Part shown: piece after piece, positions 1 to 8,144 of the stretch
Position numbering within the stretch: the first letter of the stretch is position 1
Layout of the letters: every line of letters begins with the position of its first letter
Assembly: GCF_003194385.1 (NCBI RefSeq)
Contig: NZ_LAPT01000097.1
Location: forward strand, 1-40,535
DNA from: Pokkaliibacter plantistimulans
GTDB lineage: Bacteria > Pseudomonadota > Gammaproteobacteria > Pseudomonadales > Balneatricaceae
Reading direction: 5' to 3'
Length of the DNA: 40,535 nt
Notes under the pieces: generated by a model
Told to the model about the DNA's origin: nothing
Databases searched by the model: none
Seen by the model: only the letters and a program-made list of their open reading frames with translations
Program-made: the position numbers and the translations under genes

Positions 1-1
1 C

Positions 2-3000
2 CCGTGCGGAGCGTCAGGCGTCACCGCCATTCAGGCCCAGGCCACCGAGCCTGCCGCCGATGGCAGCCAGACCCATGCCGTGTTCAGCATTGACCTGAGC
101 AACCCCAGTGAATACGCCACCACCATGACCGTCAGCGTGGCCCCGGGCAGCAGCGGCAACCCCATCGAAGAAGGCGATGTGCAGACCATCACCGTCAGCG
201 TCGATGGCACCGACTACACCCTGACCTGGGACAGCAGTGCCGGCGCCTACACCGGCGACGTCACCTTCGCCGCCGGCACCACCCGTGCCGAACTGACCCT
301 GGTGGCGGCCGATGACGCCACCTACGAAGGCGTGGAAGGCTTCACCGTCAGCGTCAGCAACGCCCAGACCAACGGTCAGGCGCTGAACGACGCCAGTGCC
401 GACGGCTCCATCGCTGATGAAGATGGTGATGAGCCAGGAGATCACGAAGGGGATGTGCCGGTACTGGATGTTGCTGCTGTAGTCGACACAGCGGTCGAAG
501 GTGGGCAGGATGCCAGCTTCACGGTCACTCTGAGCAACCCGAGTGAGTACGAAACCACCATGACTATCAGTGTGGCTCCTGGGTCGACTGATCCGATTGA
601 GGAGGGTGATGTTCAGACCATTACGGTGGATGTGAACGGAACGGATACCATACTGGTCTGGGACAGCAGTCTTGGCGCTTTTACTGGTGATATCACCATG
701 GCTGCGGGGCAAACCGAGGCAACCCTTACTTTAGTGGCTGCGGATGATGATCTGTATGAGAAGTTGGAGAACTTCGTTGTTACCGCAAGCAATGCCCAGA
801 CCAACGGCCAGGCTATTAACAGTGATAGCGCTGATGGCAAGATTCGCAGCAATGACATGCCAATGTTGATCGCTGCTGCTGCAATCGTCTCCGAAGAGGG
901 GCTGATTGACGGTATCAAGGACAATGTCGGTAATGTTGACACGACCGACAGTACTGAGGACTCTGGCAACGTTGGCCTTGCTAATGCCAGTGTCGCCGAC
1001 TTTACATTCAGCCTGAGCGCTCCTACTGATACCCTGACGTCTGATGGTACTGCGCTGAGCTGGAGCCTCTCTGGTGATGGCCATACGCTCACGGGCAGTG
1101 CTAACGGTGCTGATATCGTGGTAGTGACTATCGATGACAATGGCGACTACGACGTCAAACTGACGGGGCACCTTGATCACACGGATCCAACCAGTGAAGA
1201 CAACCTGTCATTCAATGTGGGTGTCGCGGCTACGGATGGCTCTGCAACAGCCAACTCCACTATCACTGTGACCGTAGAGGATGACTCCCCCGTCGCTACT
1301 GCCCATCAGCTGACAGCGTCCGTCACTACTGGTGATGTCAATCTCATGATCGTGTTGGATATGTCGAAGAGCATGGATGGTGATTCTGGTGTGGCAGGCT
1401 ATGCCAGTACCTTGGATCTGGCCAAAGCTGCCATTAACGATCTATTGACCTACTACGGGGAAAATGCCAACAACGTCAAGGTTTCTATCGTCACCTTTAA
1501 TTCGGAGTCAGAGCAGCAGGGCACCGCGTGGATGGATCTGTTGACTGCTAAAGCTGTCATCGATGGGCTGACCGCAGCAGGGGGGACAGACTACGATGCA
1601 GCCATTGCTACGCTGGAGTCGTTAGTAAGCGATAATTCTGCTGGCATGATTTCTGGTGCGAACAATATCTTGTACTTCATCTCCGATGGCGTGCCGAATG
1701 AGGACAATAATACTGGCTCTAACGGTATTGTCGGTGCTGAGGAGACTGCTTGGCAGACGTTCCTGTCTGATAACAGCATAACGGCATATGCTATCGGATT
1801 GGGTAGTAGCGCCACTAACGAATATCTGGACACTATTTCCTATGATGGCGTTACGGGGACAGATACTGATGCCATTATCGTTACCGATTTGTCTCAGTTG
1901 TCTGGCGTCTTGAAGTCACTGGTAGAAGTGGAGACTGCTACTGGTACTACCGATGGTTCTAGCTTCGGCGCAGATGGTGGCCACATCCAGTCCATAGGTT
2001 ACGATGGTGTTACCTATACGTTCGATGCTGGCAGTAACACTGTCGCGACCAGTGACGGCAGTGATGCTGATTACGATACAACTTCTACCACGCTGTCGAT
2101 TGATACCGAGCATGGAACCTTGGTTGTTAATCTTGTTAGTGGTAGCTACTCCTATACTCCTGACAGTGAACAGGATGCCTTACAGTCACAGGAAAACTTC
2201 ACCTATACCCTTGTCGACAATGATGGTGATACCTCCAGTTCTACTTTGACTGTCACCATTAATGCTAACCAGTCTGAGCTATATGTTGGCGACAATGACG
2301 ACAATACTAAAACGTCTACCTTAGGCAGTGATGTATTGATTGGCGATGTTGCCGGGGTTGTCGTCACTCCGGGAGAAGCGCCAAACTATAACGTATCCCT
2401 GATACTCGATATTTCAGGAAGTATGGTGGGGGATCGCCTGGCAAATCTAAAAGAGGCAGTAAATACTCTGCTGTCGCAGCTAGCGGATTTTGAAGGCACC
2501 ATCAATCTGCAAATTGTCGCATTCAACGGTAGCGCAACAACTGTCTATAGCATTGATGACTTTGACTCGAACGAATTGTCGGATGCTCAGACTGCAGTGA
2601 ATGCGCTGACGGCTGATGGCACTACCAACTATGAGGCTGCGTTCAATGCAGCCAGTGACTGGTTTAGTACTGAAGCAAGTGCTGGCTATGACAGTGGGGC
2701 TGACTACAGCAATATCTCCTTCTTCCTGTCTGATGGTGAGCCACGCAGCTACTATGACGACAGTGGCAAGTTGCAATATAGCGACAGTGTTGGCTACACC
2801 GAAGGCTTGGAGGCCTATAACAATCTTGTCAGCAATAATCAGGTTACTGTCAGTGCCATTGGTCTAAATATTGACCCTGACAGCACTTTTGGTCAGCAGC
2901 TGACCAATTTTGATAGTGATGGTAACCCTGATTATGTTGAAGATTCTGCGGATGCTGATGCCTTGACAGCTGCATTGCAGGGGGCTTTGGATGATCTGAC

Positions 3001-3736
3001 TGAAGTACCATTAGGTAATGACACCCTGGTTGGCACTGCCGGTAATGATGTCATCTTCGGTGATACCGTCAATTCCGACAGTCTCAGCTGGGATGGTTAT
3101 GCGGCTGGCACTCATGACGGGCTCGGCTACACAGGTCTGCTCGAGTATCTGACTCAGCTTAATGGAGGTACTGCGCCTACTGATGCGGAGATCCGCAACT
3201 ACATCATCAACAATGCAGATGCGTTAAATGATGACACTGATACTCGTGGTGGCAATGACATCCTGATTGGCGGTGAAGGCGACGATCTGATCTTCGGCCA
3301 GGGCGGAGATGATCAGATCACCGGTGGCGCTGGTGACGACGTCATGCATGGTGGTCAGGGACAAGATACATTCATATGGCTATCGGGAGATCAGGGCTCT
3401 ACCGGAGATCCTGCCAGCGATGTAGTTGCTGACTTCCATATTGCAACCAGTAGCTCGGATAGCAATGCTGATGTGCTGGATCTTTCGGATATGCTGCCAG
3501 ATACCTCAGGACAGGATCTGAGCAACTACCTGCACTTTGAGACAGACTCCAGCAGTGGTTCTACTGACACTGTTCTCTATGTCAGTACATCTGGTCAGTT
3601 TGCTTCGGGTGATCACAGTCAGGCTGATCAGGTCATTACTCTTAAAGGCGTTGACCTGTCGTCTTCAGGCAGCAGCGATACTGAGATCATCAATAATCTG
3701 CTCAACAATCATCAGCTGGTGGTGGATCACAGCTAA
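2..3736 (+). CDS. LapA/BapA-like giant RTX adhesin, C-terminal part (5' partial)
   Basis: The reading frame is open from the window edge, so this is the 3' end of a longer gene; 1,244 residues are visible. In order from codon 1 at nt 2 there are two Calx-beta-like repeats (about 1-135 and 155-285, sharing SNPSEY..TTMT and WDSS motifs), cadherin/VCBS-like stretches, and a vWA domain (about 445-640) with a DxSxS MIDAS at D453. A VCBS-like domain (about 660-760) and a second vWA domain (about 795-1000, MIDAS D803) follow. Nonapeptide RTX repeats (GGxGxD type, about 1083-1124) bind calcium in this family. The Asp/Ser-rich end after DTFIW is typical of type I secretion signals. Adhesins of this class are exported and kept on the surface for biofilm attachment. 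The secretion genes follow directly. The N-terminal retention module and LapG cleavage site would lie upstream, outside the window. Confidence 0.9.
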   Translation, partial: PCGASGVTAIQAQATEPAADGSQTHAVFSIDLSNPSEYATTMTVSVAPGSSGNPIEEGDVQTITVSVDGTDYTLTWDSSAGAYTGDVTFAAGTTRAELTLVAADDATYEGVEGFTVSVSNAQTNGQALNDASADGSIADEDGDEPGDHEGDVPVLDVAAVVDTAVEGGQDASFTVTLSNPSEYETTMTISVAPGSTDPIEEGDVQTITVDVNGTDTILVWDSSLGAFTGDITMAAGQTEATLTLVAADDDLYEKLENFVVTASNAQTNGQAINSDSADGKIRSNDMPMLIAAAAIVSEEGLIDGIKDNVGNVDTTDSTEDSGNVGLANASVADFTFSLSAPTDTLTSDGTALSWSLSGDGHTLTGSANGADIVVVTIDDNGDYDVKLTGHLDHTDPTSEDNLSFNVGVAATDGSATANSTITVTVEDDSPVATAHQLTASVTTGDVNLMIVLDMSKSMDGDSGVAGYASTLDLAKAAINDLLTYYGENANNVKVSIVTFNSESEQQGTAWMDLLTAKAVIDGLTAAGGTDYDAAIATLESLVSDNSAGMISGANNILYFISDGVPNEDNNTGSNGIVGAEETAWQTFLSDNSITAYAIGLGSSATNEYLDTISYDGVTGTDTDAIIVTDLSQLSGVLKSLVEVETATGTTDGSSFGADGGHIQSIGYDGVTYTFDAGSNTVATSDGSDADYDTTSTTLSIDTEHGTLVVNLVSGSYSYTPDSEQDALQSQENFTYTLVDNDGDTSSSTLTVTINANQSELYVGDNDDNTKTSTLGSDVLIGDVAGVVVTPGEAPNYNVSLILDISGSMVGDRLANLKEAVNTLLSQLADFEGTINLQIVAFNGSATTVYSIDDFDSNELSDAQTAVNALTADGTTNYEAAFNAASDWFSTEASAGYDSGADYSNISFFLSDGEPRSYYDDSGKLQYSDSVGYTEGLEAYNNLVSNNQVTVSAIGLNIDPDSTFGQQLTNFDSDGNPDYVEDSADADALTAALQGALDDLTEVPLGNDTLVGTAGNDVIFGDTVNSDSLSWDGYAAGTHDGLGYTGLLEYLTQLNGGTAPTDAEIRNYIINNADALNDDTDTRGGNDILIGGEGDDLIFGQGGDDQITGGAGDDVMHGGQGQDTFIWLSGDQGSTGDPASDVVADFHIATSSSDSNADVLDLSDMLPDTSGQDLSNYLHFETDSSSGSTDTVLYVSTSGQFASGDHSQADQVITLKGVDLSSSGSSDTEIINNLLNNHQLVVDHS

Positions 3737-3760
3737 CACTTGATGTAAATCCGAGCAAAG

Positions 3761-3788
3761 AGCCCATGCGTTGCATGGGCTTTTTTTT
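3761..3788 (+). terminator. Rho-independent terminator after the adhesin gene
   Basis: A perfect 8-bp stem (GCCCATGC / GCATGGGC, 3762-3769 and 3773-3780) with a 3-nt loop is followed by eight T residues. It starts 25 nt after the adhesin stop codon, so the adhesin message probably ends here and the secretion genes have their own promoter. Confidence 0.9.
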
Positions 3789-4042
3789 GCCTGTTGGAAA
3801 CATAAAGCGATCAGACTAGTTCTTTATATTTGGAGGCGAATAGTGGGATGGGTGTACTACACTTCAAAACCATAAGGAGTCCTTAAGTTTTTATTCAGAG
3901 TTTTGTTAACTCACTTTGTAATCATGTGTTTACTTGTTTTATTGACACTGTTTGTGTTGCAAATGAACGCATTGTTTTCTAGTCTAGCGATGCTGTTTAT
4001 TTATTAATTCAAATGTAAATAAAGGTAATTGAGAGTAATTTT
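3789..4042 (+). promoter_or_regulatory. AT-rich upstream region of the secretion operon
   Basis: This gap between the adhesin terminator and the ABC transporter gene contains no ORF worth calling. It is clearly AT-rich. A TTGACA at 3942-3947 is a good -35 match, but no convincing -10 lies 16-18 nt downstream, so the exact promoter is not settled. Several T-tracts (3885-3945) could act as curved or nucleoid-protein-binding DNA. The ribosome-binding site before 4043 is weak (GAGAG at 4031). Confidence 0.4.
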
Positions 4043-6187
4043 ATGTTGTTGGATGAGCGTGAAGTAGTCGCTAACATGGCCAGCACTGACCCGTTGCTCG
4101 AGTGTCTGATGATATTTTGTCGTTTGCTTGGTGTATCCAAGTCAAAAGACCAACTCATTGCAGGCCTGCCTATGGAGGGAAACCGCATAGGTATCAACCT
4201 GCTTCCCCGTGCTGCGGCCCGAGCAGGGCTAGCATGCAAGATCATACAAGGTGATCTTGGTCAGATTAGCCAGCTGGTACAGCCGACGTTATTGCTCACT
4301 CAGGATAATTCAGCCTGTATTCTGGTAAGAAAGACAGCCGAGGAGGCTATCTTACTTTTTCCAGAAGATCCGCAAATGGAGGTTGCTGTTCCACTTGCCG
4401 AATTGCAAAAGAGTTATGCTGGCTATTATGTTCTACTCAAAAAAGAATATCGGTCTGATAAGAGTAATAGGGAGATATATCAGGTAAAGACCGATCATTG
4501 GTTTTGGGGGACAATTAAAAGATATAAACCCATTTATCGTGATGTATTGATCGGCAGCCTGTTTATAAATCTACTCGCTTTAGTCAGCCCACTGTTCACT
4601 ATGAACGTTTATGACCGGGTCGTTCCCAACCAGGCATTTGATACGCTTTGGGTGCTGGCTCTAGGGGTCGGCATTGCCTACAGCATGGATTTCATACTGA
4701 AGAGTGTGAGAGCGCATTTCCTGGAGGTGACTGGAAAGAAGATTGATGTCGTGCTGTCGTCTAAATTGTTCGAGCACACACTCAATTTGAAAATGAAGGC
4801 TAAACCTCATTCTGTCGGGAGCTATGCTTCCAATCTGCGTGAGTTTGACTCCGTCCGAAATTTCTTTACCTCTGCTTCACTGGTTACCCTCATAGACTTC
4901 CCCTTCTCTATCATTGCTGTGCTCACGATTGGCTGGATCGCGCCAATGATGATGATAGTACCTGCGGTCGCGATGCCGTTGGTGTTTGCTTATGGTTACT
5001 TTGCACGTGTTCCGATTATGGCTGCGATGGAGCATGTCTACAGTTCCGGCTCGCAGAAAAATTCTGTTCTGGTGGAAACCCTGACAGGTCTTGAGACCGT
5101 ACGTATTCTCGGAGCTGAGTCCTGGGCGCAGCGCAAATGGGAACAGGCTGTGGCCCATTCCAGTAACTGGGGAATCAAGGCCAAGGCGTGGACGTCATCG
5201 GTCTTCCATGTTTCAGCTGTCATTCAGCAGCTGGCTTCAGTCGCCACCGTTGTGTTGGGTGTCTATCTTATTTCTGACCAGAATATGACCATGGGTGGTT
5301 TGATTGCCAGCGTTATTCTGACCTCCCGAGCTATTAACCCCATGGCTCAAGCTGCAGGATTGGCCGCAAACTTTCAGCAAACCAAACTGTCTCTGAATGG
5401 TCTCGAAGAAATTATGCAGAGGCCCGTGGAGAATGACCCAGAAAGAGAGTTTGTTGAGCGTTCGCATTTTGACGGTGATGTGGAGTTTATCGACGTATCC
5501 TTCAAATACCCGACTCAAGAATACAATGCACTGGAAAAGGTCAATTTAAAGATTCGTAAAGGCGAAAAAGTAGCCATTATCGGAAAGATCGGCTCAGGGA
5601 AATCCACAATCGGAAAATTGATCATGGGTCTTTATGATCCGATTGAAGGGTCTGTCCGCATGGATGGTATTGACCTTAAGCAGGTCAGTATTGCCGATAT
5701 TCGACGAAATGTCGGATATGTGCCACAAGACATCATTCTCTTTTCCGGTTCTCTTAAAGAGAACCTGCTTATTGGCTCACCTTTTGCTACCGATGAACAG
5801 CTAATCAGTGCCTCGGTTCTGGCCGGGGTGTCTGACTTTGCCAATCATCATCCCAAAGGGTTTGACATGGCCGTCGGTGAGCGGGGTGAGGGGCTCTCTG
5901 GCGGGCAGCGGCAATGCATTGGGTTAGCGAGAGCGCTAATCAACGATCCTCAGGTACTCATTCTGGATGAGCCAACCAATTCTATGGACTCCAGTACAGA
6001 GGAGCGTTTCAAAAAGCACATCAGTGTACTGCTTGAAAATAAAACGTTGGTGCTGGTAACTCACAAGTCTACGTTGCTGCCGCTGGTGGACAGAGTAATT
6101 GTGTTGCATCAGGGCAAAGTAGTGGCCGACGGACCCAAAGAAGCTGTACTGGAGGCGCTGAAAAACGGGCGCCTCAAGGTGGGTTAA
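4043..6187 (+). CDS. lapB: Type I secretion ABC transporter/permease, LapB-like
   Basis: The 714-residue inner-membrane exporter ATPase would drive the adhesin through the type I system. The N-terminal region (about 12-135) is a C39-like domain that has lost peptidase features: there is no Q-x4-D-C-G motif and the late segment reads GYYVLL without the catalytic His. It should therefore bind substrate, not cut it. Six membrane helices span about 165-430. The nucleotide-binding domain has Walker A GKIGSGKST (514-522), the signature LSGGQRQ (618-624), Walker B ending LILDE (D642, E643) and the H-loop His674. Order and length match LapB/HlyB-type transporters of RTX adhesins. The next gene starts 4 nt after the stop. 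The symbol is by homology of architecture; the substrate is inferred from the adjacent adhesin. Confidence 0.9.
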   Translation: MLLDEREVVANMASTDPLLECLMIFCRLLGVSKSKDQLIAGLPMEGNRIGINLLPRAAARAGLACKIIQGDLGQISQLVQPTLLLTQDNSACILVRKTAEEAILLFPEDPQMEVAVPLAELQKSYAGYYVLLKKEYRSDKSNREIYQVKTDHWFWGTIKRYKPIYRDVLIGSLFINLLALVSPLFTMNVYDRVVPNQAFDTLWVLALGVGIAYSMDFILKSVRAHFLEVTGKKIDVVLSSKLFEHTLNLKMKAKPHSVGSYASNLREFDSVRNFFTSASLVTLIDFPFSIIAVLTIGWIAPMMMIVPAVAMPLVFAYGYFARVPIMAAMEHVYSSGSQKNSVLVETLTGLETVRILGAESWAQRKWEQAVAHSSNWGIKAKAWTSSVFHVSAVIQQLASVATVVLGVYLISDQNMTMGGLIASVILTSRAINPMAQAAGLAANFQQTKLSLNGLEEIMQRPVENDPEREFVERSHFDGDVEFIDVSFKYPTQEYNALEKVNLKIRKGEKVAIIGKIGSGKSTIGKLIMGLYDPIEGSVRMDGIDLKQVSIADIRRNVGYVPQDIILFSGSLKENLLIGSPFATDEQLISASVLAGVSDFANHHPKGFDMAVGERGEGLSGGQRQCIGLARALINDPQVLILDEPTNSMDSSTEERFKKHISVLLENKTLVLVTHKSTLLPLVDRVIVLHQGKVVADGPKEAVLEALKNGRLKVG

Positions 6188-6191
6188 GAAC

Positions 6192-7514
6192 ATGATATTT
6201 ACATCTGCAGGTAAGAAAGAACAGCATTTGGAGTTTGCTTCGGATCTGGCCGAGGCTTTGCGCAATCAGGATATTGAGCGGGGCAAATGGCTGTATTGGA
6301 GTGTGATTCTGCTGATTGTGTTGGCCGTCACCTGGGCGTATTTCGCCAAGTTGGATGAAATAACCCGGGGTAACGCCAAGGTCATTCCCTCTAACCAGTT
6401 GCAGACAGTGCAGAATCTTGAAGGGGGGATTGTCTCCGAGATTCTGGTCAAGGAAGGGCAGCATGTCTCAACGGGGGATGTATTGGTGAAAATCGATGCG
6501 ACCCGCTTCAATGCCAGCTTTATGGAAAACCAGCAAAAGAAAAACTCGCTGGAAGCCAAAATTGCCCGTTTGCAGGCTGAAACCGAAGGAAAGCCCTTCG
6601 TTCCTAAAGGAAGCGATGACTTCTGGAAGGAAGAAGACAATTTTTATCAGATTCGCCAGCGCTCACAGCAAGAACAGCTGAGTACGCTGCAATATCAGGT
6701 CAAACAGCGTGAACGTGAGCTGGAAGAGGCTCAGACTAAACTGGGGCAGTTGAAGCGCAGCTATGGCCTGATCATGAAGGAGCTGAATATTACCCGTCCT
6801 CTCGCTAAGCAAGGGGTGGTGTCAGAGGTGGAGTTAATTCGTCTGGAGCGTGACGCGAATGATGCCAAAGGACAGATGGATGCCCTGAGTGTCTCTATTC
6901 CGCGCCTCACTGCGGCGTTAAACGAGAATAAGCAAAAAATTGCTGAGCTGAATGTTGGCTTCCAGCGAGATGCTCAGAAGGACCTCAACGATGCGCTGAC
7001 TGACTATCGGAGTCTGTCTGAAATGGGGGGGGCATTAAAAGATCAGGTGACGCGAACTACGGTTCGGGCTCCGGTTGACGGGATTGTTCAGCGTATTTTG
7101 GTGAATACCGTTGGCGGTGTAGTGCAGCCAGGTATGGATATTATCGAGGTCGTGCCGACCAAAGACACGCTGCTGATTGAAGCCAAGATCAAACCCCGTG
7201 ACATTGCCTATCTGCATCCTGACCAGAAAGCCATGGTGCGCTTTACGGCCTATGACTTTTCTACTTATGGAGGTCTTGAGGCAGAGCTGGTCAACATCAG
7301 CCCTGATACCGTGCTGGATGATGTCGACCATGAATACTATTACATAGTGAGATTGCGAACGCTGAAAAGCCATCTGGGAGATGCTAATTCCCCTCTGCCA
7401 ATCATTCCGGGCATGACTGCCACAGTGGATATTATGACGGGCAAAAAGTCTGTCCTGGATTATTTACTCAAGCCGGTCTATCGGGCTAAAGAGACAGCGT
7501 TAAGAGAACGATAA
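6192..7514 (+). CDS. lapC: HlyD-family membrane fusion protein, LapC-like
   Basis: The 440-residue periplasmic adaptor links the ABC transporter to the outer-membrane channel. A short cytoplasmic N-terminus precedes one membrane helix (about 33-51, WLYWSVILLIVLAVTWAYF). A lipoyl-like half motif follows (QTVQNLEGGIVSEILVKEGQ), then a long coiled coil (about 95-285). The second half motif (APVDGIVQRILVNTVGGVV) and beta-barrel complete the standard HlyD layout and length. The ribosome-binding sequence AAGGTGG lies inside the last codons of the transporter gene, which suggests coupled translation. The regulator gene starts 2 nt after the stop. Confidence 0.92.
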   Translation: MIFTSAGKKEQHLEFASDLAEALRNQDIERGKWLYWSVILLIVLAVTWAYFAKLDEITRGNAKVIPSNQLQTVQNLEGGIVSEILVKEGQHVSTGDVLVKIDATRFNASFMENQQKKNSLEAKIARLQAETEGKPFVPKGSDDFWKEEDNFYQIRQRSQQEQLSTLQYQVKQRERELEEAQTKLGQLKRSYGLIMKELNITRPLAKQGVVSEVELIRLERDANDAKGQMDALSVSIPRLTAALNENKQKIAELNVGFQRDAQKDLNDALTDYRSLSEMGGALKDQVTRTTVRAPVDGIVQRILVNTVGGVVQPGMDIIEVVPTKDTLLIEAKIKPRDIAYLHPDQKAMVRFTAYDFSTYGGLEAELVNISPDTVLDDVDHEYYYIVRLRTLKSHLGDANSPLPIIPGMTATVDIMTGKKSVLDYLLKPVYRAKETALRER

Positions 7515-7516
7515 GA

Positions 7517-8143
7517 ATGGATATTCTTTTCAGCCGTAATGACTCCCTTTGCCAGCGTGTTAAACAGGCACTTCATCCTTACGATGTATGGTTGGTGGAA
7601 GCGCTAGGCGAATTCAAACCTGACGTGATCTGGTTGCACCATCATGGTGAGGATGGGCTAGACAAACGTGTGGCTAATCTGAAAGACATTGTGCCTGATA
7701 CTGCCATTGTGGTGCTGAGCAATGTACCCGGGAATAAAGAGGGCATGTCAGTCATCATGGCAGGCGCTCAGGGCTACATGAACAGCTTTGCTCGCCCCGA
7801 TGTATTCAGACTGGTCAGAGATACGGTAGTGTCTGGCCATGTCTGGTTAGGACAGTCGCTGATGCTGGCTTTGGTGGCTCAGCTGGGCAATGTGGCCGGC
7901 ATTGGTAATACGTTGAAAGAGCAGGGTCTTAATTCGCGTGAAGAAGAGTTGTTGCGTTGTCTATCGATCGGATTAAACAATCAACAAATTGCTGAGCAGC
8001 TCTCTTTGTCGGAGCAAACAATAAAAAATCAGCTTAGTGCTTTATATAAAAAGTATGGCGTGAAAGATCGGCTATCCTTAGTTTTGGCAGTCAGCAATAT
8101 GCGAAGGGAAGCTGAATACAAAAGATATGGGGAGGACGCTTAA
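7517..8143 (+). CDS. LuxR/NarL-type regulator with degenerate receiver domain
   Basis: The 208-residue protein ends in a clear NarL/FixJ helix-turn-helix (138-192: LNSREEELLRCLSIG, then NNQQIAEQLSLSEQTIKNQ). The N-terminal 120 residues have the layout of a response-regulator receiver, including an AGAQGYMNS element. The phosphorylation chemistry looks lost. After the third strand (DVIWL, 36-40) there are three histidines where the phosphoacceptor Asp is expected. The N-terminal acidic pair is absent (ILFSRNDS), and the conserved Lys of the GYxxK element is replaced. It probably acts without phosphorylation, perhaps as a ligand- or protein-responsive regulator of the adhesin system. It sits inside the secretion operon, 2 nt after the adaptor gene and 1 nt before the channel gene. 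Its target promoters are unknown; the gap at 3789-4042 is an obvious candidate. Confidence 0.82.
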   Translation: MDILFSRNDSLCQRVKQALHPYDVWLVEALGEFKPDVIWLHHHGEDGLDKRVANLKDIVPDTAIVVLSNVPGNKEGMSVIMAGAQGYMNSFARPDVFRLVRDTVVSGHVWLGQSLMLALVAQLGNVAGIGNTLKEQGLNSREEELLRCLSIGLNNQQIAEQLSLSEQTIKNQLSALYKKYGVKDRLSLVLAVSNMRREAEYKRYGEDA

Positions 8144-8144
8144 G

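Noticed and set aside
14-712. Long minus-strand ORF opposite the adhesin repeats
   Set aside because: It is caused by the biased GC-rich codon pattern of the repeats. The opposite frame has clear domain structure and continues for 1,244 residues.
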